Source: JBDTMT01 sp033764095
GTDB lineage: Bacteria > Desulfobacterota > Binatia > HRBIN30 > CADEER01
NCBI GenBank assembly: GCA_033764095.1
Contig: JANRJF010000333.1
Coordinates: 1-13,661, forward strand
Direction of reading: 5' to 3'
Length of the DNA: 13,661 nt
Of the stretch, positions 7,012-13,252 are shown piece after piece. How positions within the stretch are numbered: position 1 is the stretch's first letter; every line of letters begins with the position of its first letter. Under the pieces are notes generated by a model. The model had not been told where the DNA came from, made no database searches, and saw only the letters and a program-made list of their open reading frames with translations. Made by a program: the position numbers and the translations under genes.

Positions 7012-8504
7012 GCGACGGCGACGCCACCCCGACGCTGCGCGGGCTGGTCGGCTCGGCCGGGGTCTACGTCGCCGCCGCGCTGGCGCAGCGCGGCGTCGGC
7101 CTGGTGCTGCTGCCGCTCTACACCCGCGCCCTGACGCCGACCGAGTACGGCATGCTGGAGATCTTCAACACCGTCGCGGCGGTGGTCGGCGCGGTGCTCG
7201 GCCTCGGCCTCGCCTCGTCGATCATCAAGGTCCTGCACGCCGACTGCGCCACGGAGACCGAACGCCGCGCCGTCCTGGCGACGGCGGTGTGGCTCGACCT
7301 GCCGCTGCTGCTGCTCGGCGCCGCCGCCGCGCTGGTCGCGGCGGAGCCGCTCGCCGTGCTGCTGGTCGGCGCCGCCGCCGCCGCCGACTGCGTGCGTCTG
7401 CTCGCCGGCACCATGGTGTGCGCCACCATCTGGTCGCTGGCCCTGGCGACGCTGCGGGCGCGCGAGCGCGCCCTGGCCTTCGGCGCGCTCAGCGTCGCCC
7501 AGTTCGTGCTCACCGCGGCGGCCAACATCCTGCTCACCGGCGTGCTCGGTTGGGGGCTGCGCGGCATCCTGCTCGGCACTCTGTGCGCGCAGGTGCTGGC
7601 GCTGCCGGCGGCGCTGTGGGTCGCCGGGCGCGGCGCGCCGCTGCTGCCGGCGCCGCACCTGGTGCGGCCGCTGCTGCGCTTCGGCGTGCTGCTGCTGCCG
7701 ATGATGCTGGCCGGCTTCGCCATGGACGTCTCCGACCGCTGGGTGCTGCGCGCCACCCGCACGCTCGACGAGGTCGCCGTGTACGCGGTCGGCTACAAGC
7801 TCGGCGGGCTGCTCGACACCGCGCTGGTGTGGCCGTTCCAGCTCGCCTGGCCGGCGTTTGCCTTCGCCGCCAGCCGCCGCGCCGGGCACCGCGAGAGCTG
7901 GGCGCGCGCCTTCACCTACCTGGTCCTGGTGCTGAGCGCGGCGACGTTGGCCGCGGCGCTGCTCGCGCCGGTGCTGTTGCCGTGGATCGCCGGCGAGTCG
8001 TACCGCGCTGCCGCGACCATCGTGCCGCTGGTGGCGCTGGCCTACGCGTGCAACGGCGTGCAGTTCTTCTTCTCGCCGGCGGTGCAGCTCGGCGGGCAGG
8101 TGCGCTCGCTCGCCTGGTTCGCGCCGCTGGCGGCGCTGCTCAACGTCGGCCTGGCGCTGCTGCTGGTGCCGCGCTTCGGCATGTACGGCGCCGCGCTGGC
8201 GACGCTCGCCGCCTTCGCGCTGCTCGCCACGCTGTCGCTGCGCACCGCGCAGCGCGTTTACCCGATCGCGCTGGAGCGCGGCCGCCTCGGCCTGGTGATC
8301 GGCGCGGCCGCGGCGGTGTACGGCGCGGTGACGCTGTGCACGCCGGCCGGCACCGCCGCCGCGGTGCTGCTGGCAGTCGCCGGCCTGGTCGCCTTCCCGC
8401 TGCTGCTCGCCGCCGCCGGCTTCCTGCGCGAGCCCGAGTGGGTGGCGCTGAGGGCGCTGCTGCGGCGCGTGCGCCCGAGCAGCCTTCGGTTGGGATGGCG
8501 ATGA
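7008..8504 (+). CDS. Polysaccharide flippase (Wzx-like, MVF/MOP superfamily)
   Basis: This 498-residue protein is mostly hydrophobic and reads as about fourteen membrane segments. The N-terminus, LRGLVGSAGVYVAAALAQRG followed by LPLYTRALTPTEYG, is characteristic of oligosaccharide flippases: first helix, conserved Tyr-Thr-Arg, and the aspartate/threonine-glutamate-Tyr-Gly turn. A mid-protein SDRWVLR motif and a PRFGMYGAALAT segment near the C-terminal third are also typical. It should move a lipid-linked oligosaccharide from the cytoplasmic to the periplasmic face of the inner membrane. It is translationally coupled to the polymerase gene by a GTGA overlap and is the last gene of the first operon. 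A hairpin repeat starts 13 bases after its stop. The main alternative is another MOP-superfamily exporter, but the context argues for glycan export. Confidence 0.9.
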   Translation: MSDGDATPTLRGLVGSAGVYVAAALAQRGVGLVLLPLYTRALTPTEYGMLEIFNTVAAVVGAVLGLGLASSIIKVLHADCATETERRAVLATAVWLDLPLLLLGAAAALVAAEPLAVLLVGAAAAADCVRLLAGTMVCATIWSLALATLRARERALAFGALSVAQFVLTAAANILLTGVLGWGLRGILLGTLCAQVLALPAALWVAGRGAPLLPAPHLVRPLLRFGVLLLPMMLAGFAMDVSDRWVLRATRTLDEVAVYAVGYKLGGLLDTALVWPFQLAWPAFAFAASRRAGHRESWARAFTYLVLVLSAATLAAALLAPVLLPWIAGESYRAAATIVPLVALAYACNGVQFFFSPAVQLGGQVRSLAWFAPLAALLNVGLALLLVPRFGMYGAALATLAAFALLATLSLRTAQRVYPIALERGRLGLVIGAAAAVYGAVTLCTPAGTAAAVLLAVAGLVAFPLLLAAAGFLREPEWVALRALLRRVRPSSLRLGWR

Positions 8505-8516
8505 AGAGCGGACTCC

Positions 8517-8583
8517 TCACCGCGGAGACGCGGAGACGCGGAGAGCGACGCGCGCGCTCCGCGGCTCTGCGCCTTCGCGGTGA
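8517..8583. repeat. Imperfect palindromic repeat of octamers at a convergent gene junction; possible bidirectional terminator
   Basis: The left arm (8517-8543) contains CGCGGAGA three times in perfect tandem (8521-8544). The right arm (8557-8583) is its inverted, degenerate counterpart. Twenty-three of 27 positions pair in Watson-Crick fashion, two of the four mismatches are G-T wobbles, and the loop is 13 bases. The element almost fills the 83-base gap between the flippase stop and the stop of the minus-strand gene. That position suits a transcription terminator read from both sides. It lacks a clear U-tract, so intrinsic termination is uncertain. Similar short-repeat palindromes with a CGCGGAGACGCGGAG flavour are, from memory, dispersed in many environmental bacterial genomes; this could not be checked here. 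Confidence 0.75.
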
Positions 8584-8587
8584 AAGC

Positions 8588-10654
8588 TCAGGGCAGCGGC
8601 ACGGCCTCGATCAGGACCGGAGCGGGCGGGGCGCCGGAGACGATCAGCTCGTCGGCGCCGGCGTCGGGCGGCGTGCCGCGCGGCTCGCCGTCGAGGTCGA
8701 CGCCGGTGATGCCGCTCAGCGGCACGCCGGCGTCACGCGCGCAGCTGTCGCCGGCGGCGAGGTGGAAATCCCCCGCGGCGGCGTTGGCGAAGCGCGGTGC
8801 ACAGAGCCTGGAGGCGGCATCGCCGCCGCTCGCCGTGCGCCAGGTGGCGAACGGCACGGCGCCGGCGCCGCAGTCGTTGTTGACGTTCCACAGGAAGGCG
8901 TTCTGCGCGCTGCCGCGGTCGAAGACGTTGCCGTCCGCCTGCCAGTCGCTCGGCGCCCACTCGGTGCAGACGGCGCGGTCGCCGCTGCTCATGCCGGCGA
9001 AGACGTTGTCCTTCACGATGAAGTGCTGCTGCTTGCAGACGCCCTCGACGCCGCCGTTGAGCAGGCCGCTCGGGTTGGCGTTGCCGATCACCAGCAGCGC
9101 CCAGCGGTCGGGGTCGCCGCGCCGCTCGACGTCGGCGACGCAGGTATTGCCGGCGATGGTCACGGTGCTGGGTGGATAGCTGGCGCAGGCGACGTTGTGG
9201 GTCGGCGCCAGGTGCATGCACGCCATCGCGGTGGTCGAGGCGATGACGTTGTTGGTGATGGTCAGGTCCTCGACCACGTAGTTGGCGTCGTTGCCCGGCG
9301 CGGTGTTGCGCGCCGGCGTGGCGACGATGCCCTGCACGCCCCAGTAGTGGCCGGGGTAGGTGTTGCGGATGACGTTGCGGTCGATGACCACGTCGTCGAT
9401 CGAGCGCGGCAGCGCCGCGGCGCCCTTGCTGGCGTCGTTGTAGCAGTAGCCGGGCTCGGAGATGACCGGCTCGATCTGGATGGTCTCCATCCAGTCCGAG
9501 AAGCGGTTGTTGCGGATCGTCCATTGGCGCGTGTTGCACGAGGCGCCGACCGCGAACTGGTAGCCCGCCTGGTAGCTGGCGCCGCCGTAGGCGGCGGTGT
9601 TGGCGTCGAGCACGCTGTCGAGCAGCTCGATGCCGGTCCAGTGGCGGTAGAGCTTGAAGGCGGCGACGGCGCAACCGTCGCAGGGGCGCGCGGTCATGGT
9701 GACGTGCTGGAAGCGCAGCGGCCCCTCGTCGCCGTTCGGCTTGGTCTTGTCCGCCTCGCCGCGCGCGAAGTACGAGCCCTGCTCGATCGACGAGACGTTC
9801 TCGACCGCGACGTAGCGCACGTCGTTGGAGCCGAAGAAGTCGAAGACGATCCAGTCGGTGATCGAGTTGCAGAACTTGTTGAAGCGCTCGAGCTCGACGT
9901 CGTGCGTGAAGATGTGCACGCCGCTGTTGAGGAAGCGGCTGGCGGCGGTGCCCTGGTTGGTGGTCGCGCAGGCGGTGCCGGCGAGGTTGACGCCGTAGTC
10001 GCGCACGGTGAGGTGCGCCACCTCGGTGCGTGCGGTGACCGTGAGCACCAGGTTGGCCATCGTCGGCGCGGTGAGGTTGCCGTCGAGCACGGCGACGTCG
10101 TCGGTGTCGTACGGCGGGTAGCTGCCGTCGTTGTCGGCGTCCCAGCCGCTGATGATCAGCGGATAGCGCGGGTACTCGAAGTCGGTCGCCTGCGAACCGC
10201 TGGCCGGCAGCGTGTACACCCCGGCGGCGCCGCTGGTGCCGTAGGTCTTGCCGATGGCGCCGCCGCAGACCCCCTTGATGCACACCGCCTCGATCTGGTT
10301 GGCGGCCGGGCCGGGCAGGCTGTCGAGCGCCTTCTGAATGGTTTTGAACGGCGCCGCGGGCGTGCCGCTGCCACTGCTGTCGTTGCCGCCGCCGCAGTCG
10401 ACGTAGCGCTGCACGTCGGCGACGCCGTTGCCGTCGACATCGGTGGTGACACCGTCGCAGACGTTGCAGTCGGCCGCCTCGCCGCGCACCCCGTTGCGGG
10501 TCGCCAGGTCGAAGCCGCACGGCCGCGGCGCGTAGCCCGGCGCGCCCCACGTCGGTGCCGCGCCGAGCAGCGCGAGCAGCACCAGCGCGGCGCGAGTGGG
10601 CGCGTGCGCGCGTGCGTCGCGGATCGAGACGGGACTACTCGTGCACTCGCTCAC
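8588..10654 (-). CDS. Exported cysteine-rich right-handed parallel beta-helix protein
   Basis: This 688-residue protein starts at a GTG (10652-10654). Its N-terminus has a hydrophobic core, AALVLLALLGAA (22-33), and a plausible signal-peptide cleavage after the TWGA region (35-38), preceded by an unusually long n-region. A DVDGNGVAD loop (72-80) fits an EF-hand-like calcium site. PFKTIQKAL (102-110) is the usual entry into pectate-lyase-like beta-helices. Repeated N-x-[VIF] rungs are visible at 379-386, 423-430, 465-471, 499-505 and 546-552. VDLDGEPRGTPPDAGADEL (652-670) is the common end cap of such proteins. Twenty of its 21 cysteines lie after the signal region, suggesting disulfides in an exported protein. 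The family includes polysaccharide lyases, epimerases and adhesins, and no catalytic set can be identified. It is the only minus-strand gene here, and its position between glycan-assembly genes suggests action on that polymer (inference). Confidence 0.85.
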   Translation of the reverse strand: MSECTSSPVSIRDARAHAPTRAALVLLALLGAAPTWGAPGYAPRPCGFDLATRNGVRGEAADCNVCDGVTTDVDGNGVADVQRYVDCGGGNDSSGSGTPAAPFKTIQKALDSLPGPAANQIEAVCIKGVCGGAIGKTYGTSGAAGVYTLPASGSQATDFEYPRYPLIISGWDADNDGSYPPYDTDDVAVLDGNLTAPTMANLVLTVTARTEVAHLTVRDYGVNLAGTACATTNQGTAASRFLNSGVHIFTHDVELERFNKFCNSITDWIVFDFFGSNDVRYVAVENVSSIEQGSYFARGEADKTKPNGDEGPLRFQHVTMTARPCDGCAVAAFKLYRHWTGIELLDSVLDANTAAYGGASYQAGYQFAVGASCNTRQWTIRNNRFSDWMETIQIEPVISEPGYCYNDASKGAAALPRSIDDVVIDRNVIRNTYPGHYWGVQGIVATPARNTAPGNDANYVVEDLTITNNVIASTTAMACMHLAPTHNVACASYPPSTVTIAGNTCVADVERRGDPDRWALLVIGNANPSGLLNGGVEGVCKQQHFIVKDNVFAGMSSGDRAVCTEWAPSDWQADGNVFDRGSAQNAFLWNVNNDCGAGAVPFATWRTASGGDAASRLCAPRFANAAAGDFHLAAGDSCARDAGVPLSGITGVDLDGEPRGTPPDAGADELIVSGAPPAPVLIEAVPLP

Positions 10655-10716
10655 TCGCGCACCGGTATATCGCGCGCCGCGGCGGACCGCATCAGCGAAT
10701 CTGCGGGGAGGCGGGC
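10655..10716. other. Divergent intergenic region, likely site of both promoters
   Basis: Only 62 bases separate the start of the minus-strand beta-helix gene from the plus-strand glycosyltransferase gene. A short AT-rich island (GGTATATC, 10664-10671) stands out in an otherwise GC-dominated stretch and could be a -10-like element in either direction. No convincing -35 hexamer is seen on either strand, so promoter positions are not called. Confidence 0.3.
10705..10711 (+). promoter_or_regulatory. Strong ribosome binding site deciding the GTG start at 10717
   Basis: GGGGAGG lies five bases before the GTG at 10717. This favours that start over upstream in-frame codons, the first near 10555, which would add an Arg-rich tail and overlap the divergent gene. 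Confidence 0.7.
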
Positions 10717-11868
10717 GTGATCGTCGCGCACTGCATCCACGGGCTCGGGCTCGGCGGCGCCCAGCAGGTGATCCGGCACCTGGTCGCGGGGCGCAGCAGC
10801 GCCGTGCGGCACGTCGTCTACACGCCCGAGGACGGGCTGTTCCGCGCGCCGATCGAAGCCGCCGGCGCGTCGGTGCGGGTCATTCCGCGCCGCTGGGCGA
10901 AGCTCGACCCTTCCTGGGCGTTCGCTTTGTCGCGCGCCATGCGCGCCGATCGCGTCGGGCTCGTCCACACCCACCTCTTCGGAGACAGCCTGCACGGCGT
11001 GTGCGCTGCACGACTGGCCGGCGGCGTGCCGGTGCTGGTGACGCTGCACAATGGCGCCGCGGCGCACTCGCGGCTGCAGCGGCTCGGCTATCGCTGGCTG
11101 CTCGGTCGCGCCGCCGCGCGCATCGCCTGCACCGAGTCGGCGCGCCGCTCGTTCCTCGGCCTGGCCGACGGCATCGAGACGATCGCCAACGGCATCGACC
11201 CGCATCCGGGTGACGCCACCGCCCCGGCGGCGCGCGCCGCGGCGCGCCGCGCGCTCGGGGTTGGCGCCCACACCCCGTTGATCGGCGCGCTCGGGCGCTG
11301 CGTCGCGCAGAAGGATTTCGCCACGCTGCTCGACGCGCTGGCGCGCTGCCAGCCGCAGGGCGGGGCGCTGCCCGAGCTGGTGCTGCTCGGCGACGGGCCG
11401 CTGCGCGCCGGGTTGGAGGCGCAGGCGCGCCGGCTCGGCATCCGCACCCGCGTCCACTTCGCCGGCCTGCGCGACGACGCGCGCGCGCTGCTGCCGGCGT
11501 TCGACGTGGTCGCGATCAGCTCGCGCTTCGAGGGCCTGTCGATGGCGCTGCTCGAAGCGATGGCGGCGGCGCGCTGCCTGGTGGCGACGCGCGCCGCCGG
11601 CGTCACCGACGCGCTCGGCGACGACCAGGCGCTGCTGGTGCCGGTCGGCGACGCCCCCGCGCTGGCGGCGGGAATCGATCGGGCGCTCGCCGACGCGCCG
11701 CTGCGCACCCGCCTCGGCGCCGCCGCGCAGGCGCGCTTCCGCGAGCGCTTCACCGCCGCGCGCATGGTGGCCGAGTACGAGCGCCGCTACCGCCAGCTCG
11801 CCGCGCGGCCGCCGCGGCTCGCCGCCGGCGTGACCGCCGGTGCCGCCGCGCACCGCCAGCAGGACTAG
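10717..11868 (+). CDS. Glycosyltransferase, GT4 family (GT-B fold)
   Basis: This 383-residue protein opens with IHGLGLGGAQQVIRHL (7-22), the glycine-rich first loop with GGAQ typical of GT4 enzymes related to capsule and exopolysaccharide transferases. HTHLFGDSLHG and LVTLHNG follow in the N-terminal domain. The C-terminal domain begins around LIGALGRCVAQKDF (the usual 'G-R-x-x-x-Q-K' donor-side segment) and has LLGDGPLR. The EX7E motif, E272 and E280, lies in FEGLSMALLEAM. It should transfer a sugar residue onto a lipid-linked acceptor at the membrane. It is the first gene of the second plus-strand run, with its own strong ribosome binding site, so it probably has a separate promoter in the short divergent gap. 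The last 20 residues are a low-complexity Ala/Arg/Pro tail. The acceptor and donor are unknown. Confidence 0.92.
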   Translation: MIVAHCIHGLGLGGAQQVIRHLVAGRSSAVRHVVYTPEDGLFRAPIEAAGASVRVIPRRWAKLDPSWAFALSRAMRADRVGLVHTHLFGDSLHGVCAARLAGGVPVLVTLHNGAAAHSRLQRLGYRWLLGRAAARIACTESARRSFLGLADGIETIANGIDPHPGDATAPAARAAARRALGVGAHTPLIGALGRCVAQKDFATLLDALARCQPQGGALPELVLLGDGPLRAGLEAQARRLGIRTRVHFAGLRDDARALLPAFDVVAISSRFEGLSMALLEAMAAARCLVATRAAGVTDALGDDQALLVPVGDAPALAAGIDRALADAPLRTRLGAAAQARFRERFTAARMVAEYERRYRQLAARPPRLAAGVTAGAAAHRQQD

Positions 11869-11875
11869 GACCGGC

Positions 11876-13252
11876 ATGCACCTCGCCTACCTCCACTATC
11901 TGACCGACGACGACATGGCGCTGCACCACGTGCGTCAGTTCGCGGACGCGGCGCGCGGGCTCGGCCATCGGGTCGACGTGCACGCCATGAACTTCCGCTC
12001 GGAAGCGATGAGCGATGAGTGGGGAGCGATGAGTGGTGGTCGAGAGCGCTCGGAAGCGATGAGCGATGAGTGGGGAGCGACGAGTAATGGTCGAGAGCGC
12101 TCGGAAGCGATGCGCGATGCGGGGCGAGCGACGGGTGGTGGTCGAGAGCGCTTGGAAGCGATGAGCGATGAGTGGGGAGCGATGAGTGGTGGTCGAAGCC
12201 GGCAATCGCATCGCTCATCGCTCATCGCTCGTCGCTTGCTGCGCTATTGGTTGCACGAGCCCAAGGAGCTGGCGTGGAACGCGCGCTATGTCCGCGCCGA
12301 GCTGGCGCGCCTGCGCGGCGCGCCGCCCGACGTGCTGCTGGTGCGCGACCACCTGCTCACCGCCTCGTGCGTGCCGGTGGCGCGGCGGCTCGGGCTGCCG
12401 CTGGTGCTGGAGGTGAACGCGCCGGCGGTGGAGTCGCGCCTGTACCTCGACCAGTACGCCCACCTGCCGTGGGTGCCGGAGTGGCTGGAAGGGTGGAAGC
12501 TGCGCCGCGCCGACGCGGTGACGGTGGTCTCGACGCCGCTCAAGCAGCACCTGGTCGGGCGCTGCGGCGTGGCGGCGGCGCGCGTCGCGGTGTGTCCGAA
12601 CGGCGCCGACGTCGAGCGCTTCCATGCCGGGGTGACGCCCGATGCGGCGCTGCGCGGCGCCGGGCCGCTGGTCGGCTTCGTCGGCTCCTTCCAGAAATGG
12701 CACGGCACCGCGCTGCTCGCCGCGGTGATTCGCGCCGTCGCCGCCGCGCGCGCGCCGGTGCGCTTCGCGCTGATCGGCGACGGGCCGGAGCGCGGCGCCC
12801 TGCAGGCGGCGCTCGCCGACCTCGGGACGCGCGTCCAGTTCACCGGCACGCTGCCGCACGCGCGCCTGCCGGCGCTGGTCGCCGGGCTCGACGTCGGCCT
12901 GCTGCCGGAGGCCGACTTCTACCGCTGTCCGCTCAAGCTGGTGGAGTGGATGGCGGCCGGTCGCGCCATCGTCGCGCCGGCCTACGCGCCGATCGGCGAG
13001 CTGATCCGCGACGGGGTCGAGGGCGTGCTGGTGCCGCCGCGCGATGCGGCGGCGATGACGCGGGCGGTGATCGCGCTGTGCGACGACGCGGCGCGGCGGG
13101 CGGCGCTCGGCGCCGCCGCGGCGGCGCGGGTGCGCCGCGAGCTCACCTGGACCGACACCGCCGCGCGCGTGCTGGCGGCCTGCGAGCAGGCCCGCGCGGC
13201 GCATCGCGCCGCGGCGGCGACGGCGGGGGAGGCCTGTGTCGGCCGGCCGTAG
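11876..13252 (+). CDS. GT4-family glycosyltransferase with an in-frame 51-bp repeat insertion
   Basis: This 458-residue protein begins with HLAYLHYLTDDDMALHHVRQF and HRVDVHAMNF (to residue 40), the first two strands of the acceptor domain. It resumes with YWLHEPKELAWNARYVRAEL (from 124) and PDVLLVRDHLL. Residues 41-108 are four tandem 17-residue repeats (consensus RSEAMSDEWGAMSGGRE), and 109-120 is a tail from an inverted copy. The insertion lies in the loop after the second strand, where GT4 enzymes vary in length, so folding may be kept. The donor domain is intact: VVST at 217-220, CPNGADVERF at 240-249, VGFVGSFQKWHG at 266-277, and ALIGDGPERG at 298-307. The usual EX7E region appears as EADFYRCPLKLVEWM (345-359), where the typical first Glu is not obvious. 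The ATG at 11876 has AGGA (11867-11870) five bases upstream. The gene starts seven bases after the previous stop and overlaps the next by 17. Confidence 0.88.
   Translation: MHLAYLHYLTDDDMALHHVRQFADAARGLGHRVDVHAMNFRSEAMSDEWGAMSGGRERSEAMSDEWGATSNGRERSEAMRDAGRATGGGRERLEAMSDEWGAMSGGRSRQSHRSSLIARRLLRYWLHEPKELAWNARYVRAELARLRGAPPDVLLVRDHLLTASCVPVARRLGLPLVLEVNAPAVESRLYLDQYAHLPWVPEWLEGWKLRRADAVTVVSTPLKQHLVGRCGVAAARVAVCPNGADVERFHAGVTPDAALRGAGPLVGFVGSFQKWHGTALLAAVIRAVAAARAPVRFALIGDGPERGALQAALADLGTRVQFTGTLPHARLPALVAGLDVGLLPEADFYRCPLKLVEWMAAGRAIVAPAYAPIGELIRDGVEGVLVPPRDAAAMTRAVIALCDDAARRAALGAAAAARVRRELTWTDTAARVLAACEQARAAHRAAAATAGEACVGRP
11996..12236 (+). repeat. Four tandem 51-bp repeats plus inverted heptamer tail inside a coding sequence
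   Basis: Copies lie at 11996-12046, 12047-12097, 12098-12148 and 12149-12199, contiguous and without spacers. Each is built of AGCGATG-like heptamers (five per unit, some as AGTGGGG or AGTGGTG) and a 15-16-base linker containing the palindrome GAGCGCTC. Copy 2 differs from copy 1 at three positions, copy 3 at six, and copy 4 at a few bases near its ends. The tail at 12209-12236 is the heptamer in reverse complement four times, the last with one change. The repeat's G+C (about 63% in copy 1) is lower than its surroundings. Because 51 is a multiple of three, copy-number change would not alter the reading frame. Confidence 0.93.
12157..12229 (+). repeat. Perfect 16-bp inverted repeat closing the 51-bp array
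   Basis: AGCGATGAGCGATGAG at 12157-12172 is perfectly complementary to CTCATCGCTCATCGCT at 12214-12229 with a 41-base loop. The element could form a stem in the mRNA in the middle of a translated gene. Confidence 0.85.
13225..13232 (+). promoter_or_regulatory. Purine-rich ribosome binding site before the GTG at 13236
   Basis: GGGGGAGG ends three bases before the GTG at 13236, a shorter spacing than usual. It is the only candidate for this frame, and it lies inside the end of the preceding gene. Confidence 0.5.

Noticed and set aside
5650..7889. Long minus-strand open frames opposite the polymerase and flippase genes
   Set aside because: The translated composition is Gln/Arg/Ala-rich and aperiodic, without recognisable domains. 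The plus strand encodes well-supported membrane proteins.
10664..10671. TATATC/TATACC as a -10 promoter element
   Set aside because: It matches only four of six consensus positions in either direction and has no -35 partner at 16-18 bases. It is kept only as a remark on the intergenic region.
10555..10716. Upstream start for the GT4 gene at 10717, adding about 54 residues
   Set aside because: The added sequence is Arg-rich, overlaps the divergent gene's start, and precedes the strong GGGGAGG site. The family normally begins at the strand containing VAHCIHGLGLGG.
7289..10720. Plus-strand open frame of over 1100 codons spanning the flippase, the hairpin and the beta-helix gene
   Set aside because: It crosses two gene ends and reads antisense through a protein with a signal peptide and beta-helix motifs. 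It is an artefact of high GC content.
11750..12225. Minus-strand open frames with repeated HRSPLIAHRF-like or SSLPTHRSSLP-like peptide
   Set aside because: These are translations of the complementary strand of the 51-bp DNA repeat. The flanking plus-strand sequence is a continuous GT4 enzyme in a conserved order.
11996..12236. CRISPR array
   Set aside because: The 51-bp units are directly contiguous with no unique spacers, and no cas gene is present.
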